This document shows, piece after piece, positions 28,640 through 37,412 of a DNA stretch of 64,000 nucleotides. The stretch lies in assembly GCA_030065615.1 (NCBI GenBank), contig JASJDR010000020.1, positions 62,001-126,000 of the forward strand, in the 5' to 3' direction. Source of the DNA: Xenococcus sp. MO_188.B8. Lineage in GTDB: Bacteria > Cyanobacteriota > Cyanobacteriia > Cyanobacteriales > Xenococcaceae. Under the pieces are notes generated by a model, which searched no databases, was not told the origin of the DNA, and was given only the letters and a program-made list of their open reading frames with translations. Every line of letters starts with the position of its first letter. The first letter of the stretch is position 1. The translations under genes were made by a program, and so were the position numbers.

Positions 28640-28800
28640 ATGATTGCTTCTCCTCAAGACAGTTATTTAACTCCCGAAAAATATCTTCAGATGGAAGCAG
28701 ATAGCAGCATTAAATACGAATATAATTAAATGCGATCGCTGGGGCGACAGATACTCATAATGCGATCGCCGATTACGCGATCGCCTTAACTCGCAAATAG
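28640..28800 (+). pseudogene. Uma2-family (DUF820) endonuclease relic
   Basis: The ATG frame starts IASPQDSYLTPEKYLQMEAD followed by SSIKYEY, the classic N-terminus of cyanobacterial Uma2 proteins, and hits a stop at once. In another frame the sequence continues AIAGATDTHNAIADYAIALT and ends at TAG 28798-28800, which corresponds to the next Uma2 segment (AMAGATDTHN-IA). So a short deletion and frameshift join two pieces, and the catalytic PD-(D/E)xK part (a full protein is about 190 residues) is gone. These proteins are abundant in cyanobacteria and their function is unclear. Confidence 0.7.
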
Positions 28801-28807
28801 TTGTAAT

Positions 28808-29302
28808 CTAGCGGGTTTCTGAGCCAATACAAGCCCCACTACCAAAAACTAAATATTCATGTAAAGAGTCTGAATTTAAAGTATGACCCTGAGCTTTGGC
28901 CAAGAAAGTTCTACCTTCAACATATTCATCCACTGTGGTTTCCCTCCCATAAACTTCAAAAGTAACGATATTATCTGCTCCTGAATAGCAGCTTAATTTA
29001 TCAGTCACGGTTAACTTCTTGGTTACAGATGCCGCACCGCGATCGATAATGCACAGTCCCCCAGCAAAATTTAAACTATGCTCTCCCGTTTCATCTTTGA
29101 CTATGACTTCGTGGGCGAATTTATATTCATCGGCAAAGGGACCGGCAATCATTTCTTGGCGGAGAATTTCTCTGCCGCCAGAAAAACAGGCAATTATCGT
29201 AGGAATAACTTCTGGTTGAATTTGTCTGGCTGTTGCCGGTTGAATCCCAGAGTTAAACCAGGAAAAGAGCAAAATTACCAGACATAATAAAGTATTGATC
29301 AT
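28808..29302 (-). CDS. Secreted hypothetical protein, about 164 aa
   Basis: I do not recognise the family. An ATG at 29300-29302 begins with a signal peptide (MINTLLCLVILLFSWFNSG). A start at 29332 would add ten polar residues in front and overlap the upstream gene; the shorter form is preferred, with gagcag as a possible ribosome site. The mature part has four cysteines (IIACFSGG, GGLCIID, KLSCYSG, GSGACIG) that could form two disulfides, and ends near the C-terminal Cys. It directly follows the minus-strand gene below, so they may be co-transcribed. Confidence 0.6.
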   Translation of the reverse strand: MINTLLCLVILLFSWFNSGIQPATARQIQPEVIPTIIACFSGGREILRQEMIAGPFADEYKFAHEVIVKDETGEHSLNFAGGLCIIDRGAASVTKKLTVTDKLSCYSGADNIVTFEVYGRETTVDEYVEGRTFLAKAQGHTLNSDSLHEYLVFGSGACIGSETR

Positions 29303-29315
29303 AATTATATTCTGC

Positions 29316-30119
29316 TCATGTTTCCAATCCAATCAGGGGAAGGGTTAAGCTATTATATAGCGGAGAGATGGGTGGCAAATAATCAGCGATCGGGTCGATA
29401 ATTAAGTATCTAGTCTGATCTTTTTCCCTGTCTTGAGAAAGCAAAATATTTTTCTGGTTTAAACTTAAAATCCTAATCCCTTTTAGCCATAACCTTTGGA
29501 ATAAATAGACAGTTTGAATTTTTAACAGTTGACGCTGCTGATCTCGATCCAGATATCGATGTAAAGCAAATTGGGATAAAGTACGAATTGTTTCCAGACT
29601 GGGAATCTTAAAAACCTGGCAAAATTCCGCACTAAATCCCAACTTGGTATCTCCCAAAGTCCTGTCGCCCTCTACTCTCTGCATAAACAGAATTTGCTTA
29701 AAAAGAGAACTTGGGGAGCTGGTTCTGACATGTAGATATACTGGACAAATCTGAAGCAGAGCTTTTTGGTCGCTATTAAGTTGCTGTTCAAAATTCTGGG
29801 CAAGTTGAATACTTCGGTAGAATTGTTTTCTTAAGTCTTCTGCCAAAAGTTTATTTTCTGAACATTTTAGTGCCAAATGGGAATTGGGAAATATTTCTAG
29901 CTCAGAGTCATCCCGACCTAAAAGATGAATGCCTCGCTTAATTTTGTCAGAATAAGGATTAATATTGTATTGATCTTTATGGCTCGCAAGCTTAGTTATG
30001 AAAGATTGCAACCTATCTATAAATTCTGTTTCTCCATACTTACATATCAATCTGTCGTAAACATTTTCCTCGAAATCAAGGAAAAATTGACCTATTGTTA
30101 AAGTTTTAATTGCAGTCAT
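29316..30119 (-). CDS. Hypothetical protein, possible kinase-like fold
   Basis: A 267-residue protein starting MTAIKTLTIGQFFLDFEENVYD. A longer TTG-started form (30152) overlaps the lipid kinase gene and is less likely. The first half has EFIDRLQSFITKLASH and HLALKCSENKLLAEDLRKQFYRS. The second half ends KGIRILSLNQKNILLSQD and TRYLIIDPIADYLPP, which resembles the catalytic-loop (N-x-x-N-I-L-L) and metal-binding (hhIID) segments of the atypical YrbL/LPS-kinase-like group, with no canonical HxD. That is a structural guess. It lies just downstream of the YegS-type lipid kinase gene with 19 bp between. Confidence 0.6.
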   Translation of the reverse strand: MTAIKTLTIGQFFLDFEENVYDRLICKYGETEFIDRLQSFITKLASHKDQYNINPYSDKIKRGIHLLGRDDSELEIFPNSHLALKCSENKLLAEDLRKQFYRSIQLAQNFEQQLNSDQKALLQICPVYLHVRTSSPSSLFKQILFMQRVEGDRTLGDTKLGFSAEFCQVFKIPSLETIRTLSQFALHRYLDRDQQRQLLKIQTVYLFQRLWLKGIRILSLNQKNILLSQDREKDQTRYLIIDPIADYLPPISPLYNSLTLPLIGLET

Positions 30120-30138
30120 AACCAATTTTATTTGATGA

Positions 30139-31026
30139 TTAAACAGGGGCAAAAACTGATAAGGCTTGGGGAATTAAATGAAAATGAGCTGGAGTTTGCG
30201 CGATCGCCTCTCCATCAATATCTATGAGGCAAGGCTGAGACGTGTACAATTCAAACTTTGTCCCCTGAAGAGTGCGAATCCCAGGACAGTTGACATATTT
30301 GCCACGCATCAGAGCGGGTAAGAGCGTGAGGGTTTCCCACCAGTTTTGACTTTCTAGACTAAATAGATCGAGCCTTTGGTCATCAATTGTTGCATCTTCA
30401 GCTACAATCAATCCACTTCCGTAGAATCTTCCATTGCAGATGGTGACTTGTCTCGTCTTTGTTTTGATTGACTGTTGATCCCAGCAAATTTCTACCTCAA
30501 AGGGAGAAACCTGAGAAGCTACCTTCAGGGCAGTAGCAATATAAGCCAAAACTCCCCAACGTCTCTTAAACTCATGGGTTACTTGTTGATTGATAACGGT
30601 ACTGAGTCCTAACCCAGCAACATTGAGAAAGTACTTGCCATTGAGACAACCTAAGTCAATACGTCGGGTTTTCCCTTGAGCAATGATGTTGCAGGCTTGA
30701 GACAGAGAGCGGGGAATTTCGAGAGTTCTGGCTAGATTATTTGCCGTACCTAATGGCAAAATCCCCAGGGGAATTTGGGTAGATAGCAACCCCTCAATCG
30801 CCGCGCTAATAGTGCCATCACCACTTCCTATGATCACCAGTTCAGTTTGCCCCTGATACTGTCGGATGATTTGGGACAAGTTTTTGGGGTCACTAACCGA
30901 CTCCTCTATCAGTTCAAATCCTAATTTTTGCAGATAGTAAATTGTTTGCAACCGAACTTTTTGCCCCAATCTGGCATAAGGATTGAGCAGCAGTAAAGCC
31001 CGTCGATTGATTGGCTGATCTTTCAT
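30139..31026 (-). CDS. YegS/DAGK-type lipid kinase
   Basis: A 295-residue protein of the diacylglycerol-kinase catalytic family (YegS/BmrU), which phosphorylates diacylglycerol or related lipids with ATP. The nucleotide-binding motif is GSGDGTISAAIEGL at about 68-81, followed by PLGILPLGTANNLARTL, both diagnostic. The C-terminal beta-sandwich has LNVAGLGLSTVI, NGRFYGSGLIVAEDATIDDQ and the closing IDGEAIAQTPAHFHL. First gene of a minus-strand run with the possible kinase-fold and secreted proteins. The start ATG at 31024-31026 is unambiguous. Confidence 0.92.
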   Translation of the reverse strand: MKDQPINRRALLLLNPYARLGQKVRLQTIYYLQKLGFELIEESVSDPKNLSQIIRQYQGQTELVIIGSGDGTISAAIEGLLSTQIPLGILPLGTANNLARTLEIPRSLSQACNIIAQGKTRRIDLGCLNGKYFLNVAGLGLSTVINQQVTHEFKRRWGVLAYIATALKVASQVSPFEVEICWDQQSIKTKTRQVTICNGRFYGSGLIVAEDATIDDQRLDLFSLESQNWWETLTLLPALMRGKYVNCPGIRTLQGTKFELYTSQPCLIDIDGEAIAQTPAHFHLIPQALSVFAPV

Positions 31027-31599
31027 GGAAAAATTATCAGAGCCTTTAACTATTATACATTCTTACTTATTAAATAAGACATAGAATGTTCATAATAGAC
31101 ATCTTGTAAAATAGATTTCATGAGATCATAGACAGTTTAAAAATAATCTATTTTTACTAAGTAGCTAGCGATAATGTCTATTTTACTAAGAAAAAAATTA
31201 TAAATTAGTCAAATATTACTCATCTCACAAAAATAATTATGCAGGAGATCTCTTTCCTTATTGATCAGTTAAGCTAATTCAAAGTATCATGATTTCTTGA
31301 TTCGATATTCGATTTTGTCTGATTAGAAGTCAATAACAAATACAAACAGGGAATGACTAACAAGGCGATTAAAGTAGAAGCAACCAAACCAAAACCGATC
31401 GCGCTGGCTAAAAGAAACCAAGTTGGATCGCTTCATGCTAAGGGAATCACACCAAAAATAGTAGTGATACTAGTAGTGAGAATGGGACACAAGCGATCGC
31501 CTGATTCTCTTCTTTTTTTATAATGCGATCGCTCTAACCCCTATAATTTTCAAAGATGTCCTTAAGCTATTATTTATATAGTCTAAAAATTTACTTGAG
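31027..31599. other. Intergenic region containing an RND permease relic
   Basis: AT-rich spacer with the pseudogene at 31322-31503. Upstream of the TA pair there is a tatttatatagtc stretch at 31569 that could serve as a -10 region. Confidence 0.4.
31322..31503 (-). pseudogene. Relic of an RND efflux permease C-terminus
   Basis: About 180 bp aligns without gaps to the 3' end of the intact permease gene (32113-32297), for example aaagtagaagcaaccaa and ccgatcgcgctggctaaa. Read on the minus strand it gives the last transmembrane helices ending IPCLYLLLTS. Several substitutions introduce changes, and no upstream part is present. It is a duplicated or recombined fragment, now separated from the intact gene by a toxin-antitoxin pair. 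Confidence 0.8.
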
Positions 31600-31821
31600 A
31601 TGAAAACTCTGTCAGAAATTGAACAAGCTATTAGAGAATTACCAACAGTTGAAGCTCGTAAACTAGCAGGTTGGTTAAATGAATATCTTAATGATGCTTG
31701 GGATAAACAAATGCAAACTGATTTAGCAACAGGAAAATTGGATCAGTTTATTGCCAAGGTTGAATCTAACATTGAAGCTAATCAGGTGAGAGATTTAAAT
31801 GAAGTCATTGACAACACCTGA
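31600..31821 (+). CDS. Antitoxin of a type II TA pair
   Basis: A 73-residue acidic protein: MKTLSEIEQAIRELPTVEAR then KLAGWLNEYLNDAWDKQMQTDL and a C-terminal toxin-binding-like tail (KVESNIEANQVRDLNEVID). It resembles small helical antitoxins that precede RelE/ParE toxins in cyanobacteria. Its 3' end overlaps the toxin start by 23 bp, which implies translational coupling. I see no DNA-binding HTH, so autoregulation is uncertain. Confidence 0.75.
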   Translation: MKTLSEIEQAIRELPTVEARKLAGWLNEYLNDAWDKQMQTDLATGKLDQFIAKVESNIEANQVRDLNEVIDNT

Positions 31822-32056
31822 TTTTTGGGAGTCATATGCAAAGTTACCGTTAAAGATAAAAAAACAAGCTCGTAAAGCTTATCGAATTTGGCAAGAAAAT
31901 CAGTCTCATCCTTCTTTACATTTTAAAAAAGTAGGTAAAAATCTTTGGTCTGTTCGTATTACTCAAAACTATCGTGCTTTGGCTCTTAAAAAGGCGGATG
32001 ATTTTTACTGGGTATGGATTGGTACTCATGATGAATACGAGTTACTTTTATCTTAG
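31799..32056 (+). CDS. RelE/ParE-superfamily toxin
   Basis: An 85-residue protein of the usual toxin size. DFWESYAKLPLKIKKQARKAYRIW forms the two N-terminal helices. The beta-sheet follows with HFKKVGKNLWSVRITQNYRALAL, where the S-V-R-I-x-x-N-Y-R-A pattern is diagnostic, and WVWIGTHDEYELLL closes it. The family contains ribosome-dependent mRNA nucleases and gyrase inhibitors; which applies is not decided by sequence. Preceded by its antitoxin with overlap. Confidence 0.85.
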   Translation: MKSLTTPDFWESYAKLPLKIKKQARKAYRIWQENQSHPSLHFKKVGKNLWSVRITQNYRALALKKADDFYWVWIGTHDEYELLLS

Positions 32057-32091
32057 AAAGATTATTGAAGCGCGATCGCCCTTAATTTAAA

Positions 32092-35000
32092 CTAAGCAAT
32101 ACTCTCAACTGATTTATTAGGAGTCAACAACAAATACAAACAAGGAATAACCAGTAAAGCAATCAAAGTAGAAGCAACCAACCCAAAACCGATCGCGCTG
32201 GCTAAAGGAAACCAAGTTGGATCGCTTAAAGCTAAGGGAATTACTCCAACAATCGTAGTGATACTAGTAGTTAAGATCGGACGTAAGCGATCGCCTGCAC
32301 CTCTGGCTGCTGCATCACGAATATTCATTCCTTTTGCACGATGAGAGTTCATGGTTTCAATCATCACGATCGCATCATTAACGACAATTCCTGTTAGAGC
32401 AATCATGCCAATAACAGCAGGAAAAGAAATCGGAATTTGTAGTAAAAAGAATCCCAGAAAAGTACCAATGAAAGCAAAGGGAATTGCCAACATGATAATA
32501 AAGGGTTGGGTAAAAGAACTAAATTGAATTACCAAAACAGAAAAGACCAGAAACAAAGCCACAATTGCCATTTGACCTGCTGAGGCGAAGGTTTCTCCTT
32601 GGGTTTCCAATTCTCCAGCAAACTTGTAGTCATAACCTTGACCCCATTGCCTTTTCATTTCAGCTAATTTGGGTTCCAAATCAGCAATAATTTCTCCTAC
32701 AGTACGTCCCTCATTTTTAGCTAAGACAGTAACCGTGCGTTGTCCATCTTTATGGGTAATGGACAAAGGTGCATTACCAAACTCTGCTTCTAATACTGAA
32801 CGACCAGAAATAGTTTTGCCATCGCGATCAAAAAAAGGTAAGCTCAGCAATTCATCCCGCCGCGTCGGACCACCAATACTCCCATCACGTGAAGCCCATA
32901 ATGTACTGAGGCGAATTTCTAAATCTTCTTTCCCCCCACCAATAGGGAAATCTCCAACGTCATTATCGGTCATCAGATAGCGTCCCTGCATTACTAGATC
33001 CTCATCAGATAAACCGAAGAAGTTTATTGCTTCCCTACGGGGACGGAGTTTAATATCAGGTCGCAAGGCACCTAGATCATCTCGGACATCGATCGCCCCT
33101 GTAATTTGCCGCAAAGCTAATTGTACCTCTCCAGAGATACTCCGTAATCTATCCATATCCGTGCCGACCAACTCGATTTCGATGGGGTCGCCTCCTTCTC
33201 CTGTAGATTGACCATTGACCACCAATGATGCTCCAGGATACTGACGCAAAGCCTGATTCAATTCTTCTCTTAATTCATTGACATATTCAAAAGACATTTG
33301 CGATCGCTCTTCTTGGGGAGTGAAGATAGCGGAAAACCCAACTAAATAATTACCATTATTGGGTTTGATGCCACTTTCCTGGACTAAGCTACTCCTTTGA
33401 CCTGCTAATTTAACAATACTTTCTAAATAATCTTTACCTCGTAATAATTCTCCTATTTCATCGGCTACTTTTTGAGAGCTATCTAGAGTGGTCGTAGGTG
33501 GTAATTCGATATTGACGCTTAACTTCCGCGTATCTCCTTCAGCAAACAGACTAGAGGGTACTGTTCCCACTAAGATAGTTGCGGTAATAAATAAAGCGAT
33601 CGCCCCTAAAGCCCAAATTTTAGCTCTAGTTCTACTGCTGAGCGTGGCGGATAAACTCCAATTGCGGAATTTCTCCGAAGCAGATTCTGTAATGCGGTCT
33701 ATTCTACTTTTTTGACCCTTGGTTTTAACATTTCCCAGAAGATAACGAGATAGGGGAATATCTACCAGTAAAGCAATCACATAACTGAGTATCAAACAAA
33801 CCACAGCACTAATGGGAATCAACCGCACAAATTTACCCATTGTGCCGCTAATCGCCATGAGGGGAGCCAAAGCCAAAATGGTAGTCAATTGACCAGAAAA
33901 AGCAGGTACAGCATAGGTTTTAACCGTTTTCAAAGCAGAGCGCTCAAAACTCAACCCTTCAACAAAGATACCGTCGTGCATTCCTTCCATCATCAAGATA
34001 AAGACATCTACCAGTAAACCCAATGCCAAAATCATCCCGATTTGCACCATTTTGTTAAGGGTGAAACCAAACAGAAATAACACCGCTAAAGTTCCCAGAA
34101 AGGTCAGGGGAATAGATAACCCAGCAATAATCGCTTCGCGCCAAGTCAAGGCAAATAAGAGAATGATAAAAACCCCGACAACTCCTTGCCAAGCATTGTT
34201 AAAGACATTAAATAAATCCTTATTAATTTGGTCAGCATCGGTATTAATGACCCGATATTCCATCCCATAGGGCCATAAATTGGGATTTTGTTGGGCAGAG
34301 TTGATCGCTGCAATGGAATCATTAATCACTTGAATGGTATCTGAGCCGGGAACTTTCACAATATCAACAGTAATGACTGATTCGAAATCTGCTCCATCAG
34401 AACTCAAAAATGCTCGATTCTTTTCTCTCTCTAAATCTCGCCTCACTTCTGCTACTTCTTGTAATCTAACTACTCGACCACCAACCTCTCCTGATAAACG
34501 GGCAACAGGTAAATTACGTAAATCTTCTAAACTACGAAATCTGCCATAATAGCGTAACTGAGTGCCAATTTCGTCACTTTCTATTTGATCCCAAGGTAAA
34601 TCGCGATTTCCCTTTTGAATAGCATCTGCTACCTGGGTTGCCGATACTCCCATAGTCATTAGACGAGAGGGAATAAGTTGAACGTGAATGACTTCTTCCC
34701 GATTACCACTCAAGTCAACCTTGCGGACATTGGGAACAGTTTCTAAAATATCTTCAATATCTTCTGCTGCCTGACTTAAGACAGCTAAATCAATATCCCC
34801 ATACAAGCCGATGGTTAACACAGGGGTATCTTGAGTTGAGATTTGCTCTACTTTGGGCTCCTCTGCTTCACTGGCGATCTCTGGTTTGGCTTCATCTACC
34901 TCTGCCCTGACTAAAGCTATGGATTCAGCGATTGGTGCTTCGGCGACAAACTCCACCTTAATTACTGACGAACCATCAAAAGAAGCACTACTTAAATCTT

Positions 35001-35301
35001 TTAATCCCTTAAGAGATTTTAATTCTTTCTCAATCTTATCTGTGATTTGATTTTCAATGGTTTCCGGGTCAGCACCACCCCAGGTTGTTTCGATATTTGC
35101 GATCGCAACATTAATATCAGGATTACCTTCTTTGACCATTGAAGTTGCACCTAATACTCCACCGACAATCATCAGCAAAGATAGCAGAATCGCAAATATT
35201 GTCTTGAGAAAAAAGAACTTAGCAAAGGGCGATGCTTTGTTGGGATCTGGGGCATCGTGATTTTCTTGGGATTCTTCAGGAGGAGTTATTAGCTGACTCA
35301 T
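32092..35301 (-). CDS. RND-family efflux permease
   Basis: A 1069-residue inner-membrane proton/drug antiporter of the AcrB/HAE1-like type with two repeats of a membrane helix, a large periplasmic domain and a six-helix bundle. Seen: N-terminal helix near 30-50, periplasmic pore domains (ETTWGGADPETIENQITDKIEKE), TM4 region GMILALGLLVDVFILMMEGMHDG, and TM10 region GIVVNDAIVMIETMNSHRAKG. TM4 has only one of the two Asp residues usual in AcrB (VDD becomes VDV), and the TM10 Lys position is not Lys, so proton relay may differ. No adaptor or outer-membrane gene adjoins it; an adaptor lies at 46.5-47.9 kb. Confidence 0.93.
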   Translation of the reverse strand: MSQLITPPEESQENHDAPDPNKASPFAKFFFLKTIFAILLSLLMIVGGVLGATSMVKEGNPDINVAIANIETTWGGADPETIENQITDKIEKELKSLKGLKDLSSASFDGSSVIKVEFVAEAPIAESIALVRAEVDEAKPEIASEAEEPKVEQISTQDTPVLTIGLYGDIDLAVLSQAAEDIEDILETVPNVRKVDLSGNREEVIHVQLIPSRLMTMGVSATQVADAIQKGNRDLPWDQIESDEIGTQLRYYGRFRSLEDLRNLPVARLSGEVGGRVVRLQEVAEVRRDLEREKNRAFLSSDGADFESVITVDIVKVPGSDTIQVINDSIAAINSAQQNPNLWPYGMEYRVINTDADQINKDLFNVFNNAWQGVVGVFIILLFALTWREAIIAGLSIPLTFLGTLAVLFLFGFTLNKMVQIGMILALGLLVDVFILMMEGMHDGIFVEGLSFERSALKTVKTYAVPAFSGQLTTILALAPLMAISGTMGKFVRLIPISAVVCLILSYVIALLVDIPLSRYLLGNVKTKGQKSRIDRITESASEKFRNWSLSATLSSRTRAKIWALGAIALFITATILVGTVPSSLFAEGDTRKLSVNIELPPTTTLDSSQKVADEIGELLRGKDYLESIVKLAGQRSSLVQESGIKPNNGNYLVGFSAIFTPQEERSQMSFEYVNELREELNQALRQYPGASLVVNGQSTGEGGDPIEIELVGTDMDRLRSISGEVQLALRQITGAIDVRDDLGALRPDIKLRPRREAINFFGLSDEDLVMQGRYLMTDNDVGDFPIGGGKEDLEIRLSTLWASRDGSIGGPTRRDELLSLPFFDRDGKTISGRSVLEAEFGNAPLSITHKDGQRTVTVLAKNEGRTVGEIIADLEPKLAEMKRQWGQGYDYKFAGELETQGETFASAGQMAIVALFLVFSVLVIQFSSFTQPFIIMLAIPFAFIGTFLGFFLLQIPISFPAVIGMIALTGIVVNDAIVMIETMNSHRAKGMNIRDAAARGAGDRLRPILTTSITTIVGVIPLALSDPTWFPLASAIGFGLVASTLIALLVIPCLYLLLTPNKSVESIA

Positions 35302-35423
35302 TGGTTAGGCTGGTATCGGAGAATGAGAAAGATATTGGCAAGTATTTTACATTGCCTATCTTAGCCACTTTGATTTGTACTGATTAATTATTGAATTATT
35401 GTAATTTCGATTCTGCTAAAATG

Positions 35424-35439
35424 GTACGATATACGGTAC
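35424..35439 (+). promoter_or_regulatory. Putative YefM operator (GTAC-N8-GTAC), module 1
   Basis: GTAC at 35424-35427 and 35436-35439, centres 12 bp apart, 19 bp before the yefM start. Characterised YefM antitoxins bind palindromes with a TGTACA core spaced 12 bp centre to centre. The same arrangement precedes the second yefM-yoeB module here. Confidence 0.6.
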
Positions 35440-35457
35440 GCAATCAAAATCACCGCC

Positions 35458-35709
35458 ATGAAACCATTCACTGTCAGAGAAGCGAGAGATAATCTTTATC
35501 GTTTAATTGATGAAATAGCCGAAAGCCATCAACCGATTACGATCAAAGGAAAGCGGAACGATGCTGTGTTGGTATCCAGAGAAGATTGGGAAGCGATCGC
35601 TGAGACGATTTATCTCAATAGTATTCCTGGAATGGTGGAATCGATTAGAGAAGCAGCAGCAGAGCCTTTATCGGAAGGAACACCGTTAGAGGAACTTGAT
35701 TGGGAATGA
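35458..35709 (+). CDS. yefM: YefM/Phd-family antitoxin
   Basis: An 83-residue antitoxin. The N-terminal Phd/YefM DNA-binding fold is clear (MKPFTVREARDNLYRLIDEI, then HQPITIKGKRNDAVLVSREDW), and the C-terminal acidic tail (SEGTPLEELDWE) binds and neutralises YoeB. Its stop overlaps the yoeB start (ATGA), so the two are coupled. It probably represses its own operon through the paired GTAC site upstream. Confidence 0.92.
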   Translation: MKPFTVREARDNLYRLIDEIAESHQPITIKGKRNDAVLVSREDWEAIAETIYLNSIPGMVESIREAAAEPLSEGTPLEELDWE

Positions 35710-35963
35710 AATGGCAAGTTATATTGTCTAAGCAAGCCAAGAAAGATGCAAAAAAGATATCATCTAGTGGTTTGAAACCGCAAGCGCAGGCTTTACTAGA
35801 AGTATTGCAAGATAATCCCTATCAACCACCCTATGAGAAGTTAATGGGAAATTTAGCGGGATATTATTCCCGTCGCATTAATATTCAGCATCGTTTGGTC
35901 TATGAAATAAAAGAACAGGAAAGAATTGTTAAAGTTCTCAGAATGTGGAGTCACTATGAATAA
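35706..35963 (+). CDS. yoeB: YoeB/Txe-family toxin
   Basis: An 85-residue RelE-superfamily mRNA interferase. MKWQVILSKQAKKDAKKISSSG leads, then PPYEKLMGNLAGYYSRRINI and QHRLVYEIKEQERIVKVLRMWSHYE; the Y-S-R-R-I-N-x-x-H-R-L-V-Y signature and the C-terminal H-Y are the YoeB active-site region. I use the ATG at 35706 that overlaps the antitoxin stop rather than an upstream TTG at 35700. Confidence 0.92.
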   Translation: MKWQVILSKQAKKDAKKISSSGLKPQAQALLEVLQDNPYQPPYEKLMGNLAGYYSRRINIQHRLVYEIKEQERIVKVLRMWSHYE

Positions 35964-36217
35964 TTAGTTGGTTAGAAATTCATGACGATCATGATTACTT
36001 AATTTATTGTAATCCTCTGAATACTAATGATTCTTGCAATTTAAGGATAATCAATGACTCTGTAAATTGATTTCATATATTTATTGTCACTTTTCTACTA
36101 TATTTTAGTAGTTTTTGCTAAAATATGCGGGAGTTTTTTCCTTTCGAGTATTAACATAGATTTTCAAGTTTATAGGTACTCATGTTCATAGATAATTAAC
36201 TGATATTATTTTTTAAT

Positions 36218-37165
36218 ATGAAGCGACAAGATTATCAGAAAACAATTATACAGTATCTTACATGGTTAAAGTACCAAGTAGAAGAGAATAATAGTATAAA
36301 TCTAACTGATATAAATAATAATGCGGAAGATTTCTATTGTGGTCTTCTTAATTTGATATTTGGTTATAATCTTGTAAATATTAATATTACTAATCAAAAT
36401 GCTGCTGCAATTGATCTTGGCGATAGTCAGAAAAGTATAGCAATACAAGTAACGTCTACTAGCACACTTAAAAAGACTAAAGATACCGTTGATAAATTTA
36501 TTGAATATAAGCTTTACAATAAATACAATCGTTTAGTCATCTTGAACATTGTTGAAAAGACTAATCATAGAGCATCATATATTGGTGACGATAACTATAA
36601 GTTAGATACTAAGAAAGATATTTGGGATGTTGGAGATTTAATTAAAGAAGCAGCTTCCAAAAATACTCTTGAACAGAAACAAATAGTTGACTACTTAGTT
36701 CAAGAATTAAAATTAAAACAAAATGAGACAGTTCCCAAAGAAGTCTCGACAATTTTAAATTTAATAGAATGTATCAGCGATGAAGCTCACCCAGAAGTTG
36801 GGAATGGCTACCTAGAAGAACCTTTCCCTGAAGAAAAGATTTATAAACGTTTTAAAGAGCATTCTGATTTTCTCCAGGAAAAATTCACCGATCTTAATCT
36901 CGAATATGGTTCTGTTCTTTCCGCAGTTTCTGAAGGACACGATTATGGTCAAGTGAAACTTCGTAGGGCAGCACGTTATCTGCGGGACTATAGTGATACC
37001 ATTTTAACCCAATGTAAAGGAAATCCTAGAGAGGCTCTGGCTAAAATCATAAGTAGTTTTGAGGGGCTTCTAACAAGCCAAGGATATGAATTTGATTATG
37101 GTGCAGCAGAATTTTATATTATTAAAGAACTAATAAAATGTAATGTTTTTCCTTTGAGAGCTTAA
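36218..37165 (+). CDS. SMEK-domain effector of an ABC-three-component (ABC-3C) system
   Basis: A 315-residue protein. The N-terminal 170 residues fit the SMEK domain, a restriction-endonuclease-like nuclease fold: YCGLLNLIFGYNLVNINI, AAIDLGDSQKSIAIQVTSTS, then LKKTKDTVDKFIEY and YNRLVILNIVEK. The D-L-G-D-x6-I-A-I-Q-V-T core holds the likely catalytic Asp and Gln. The C-terminal 100 residues (LRRAARYLRDYSDTILTQCKG, PREALAKIISSFEGLL) look like the adaptor domain that links ABC-3C effectors to the middle component. It is 4 bp before the middle-component gene. Strongly AT-rich relative to the surroundings, which suggests horizontal transfer. Confidence 0.8.
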   Translation: MKRQDYQKTIIQYLTWLKYQVEENNSINLTDINNNAEDFYCGLLNLIFGYNLVNINITNQNAAAIDLGDSQKSIAIQVTSTSTLKKTKDTVDKFIEYKLYNKYNRLVILNIVEKTNHRASYIGDDNYKLDTKKDIWDVGDLIKEAASKNTLEQKQIVDYLVQELKLKQNETVPKEVSTILNLIECISDEAHPEVGNGYLEEPFPEEKIYKRFKEHSDFLQEKFTDLNLEYGSVLSAVSEGHDYGQVKLRRAARYLRDYSDTILTQCKGNPREALAKIISSFEGLLTSQGYEFDYGAAEFYIIKELIKCNVFPLRA

Positions 37166-37169
37166 ATTA

Positions 37170-37412
37170 ATGTCTAATCTTATATCTAAGGATGACGATT
37201 TGAGAAGAAGTGCGCCAATTATTGGATTTGAAGTCTTAAAACTTATCCGTGAAAATAATAGTTCGCAAATCAACATTCTGGATATTGCGGAAAAGTTACA
37301 TAAGACTAATCAAACTGGGGAACGTAGTATTTACTATGGAATAATATTTCTATATTCATTAGGGATTGTAGATTTCAACGAGCCTTATTTAGTAAACTGT
37401 GTTGAGAGTTAG
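37170..37412 (+). CDS. ABC-3C middle component (MC6-like)
   Basis: An 80-residue winged-helix-like protein: APIIGFEVLKLIRENNSSQI, NILDIAEKLHK and SIYYGIIFLYSLGIVDFNEPY. Small proteins with this P-I-I-G-F-E-V-L-K-L start and L-G-I-V-D-F end sit between effector and ATPase genes in ABC-three-component conflict systems and are thought to couple the two. It overlaps the ATPase gene by 14 bp and follows the effector by 4 bp, so the three are one operon. Confidence 0.8.
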   Translation: MSNLISKDDDLRRSAPIIGFEVLKLIRENNSSQINILDIAEKLHKTNQTGERSIYYGIIFLYSLGIVDFNEPYLVNCVES

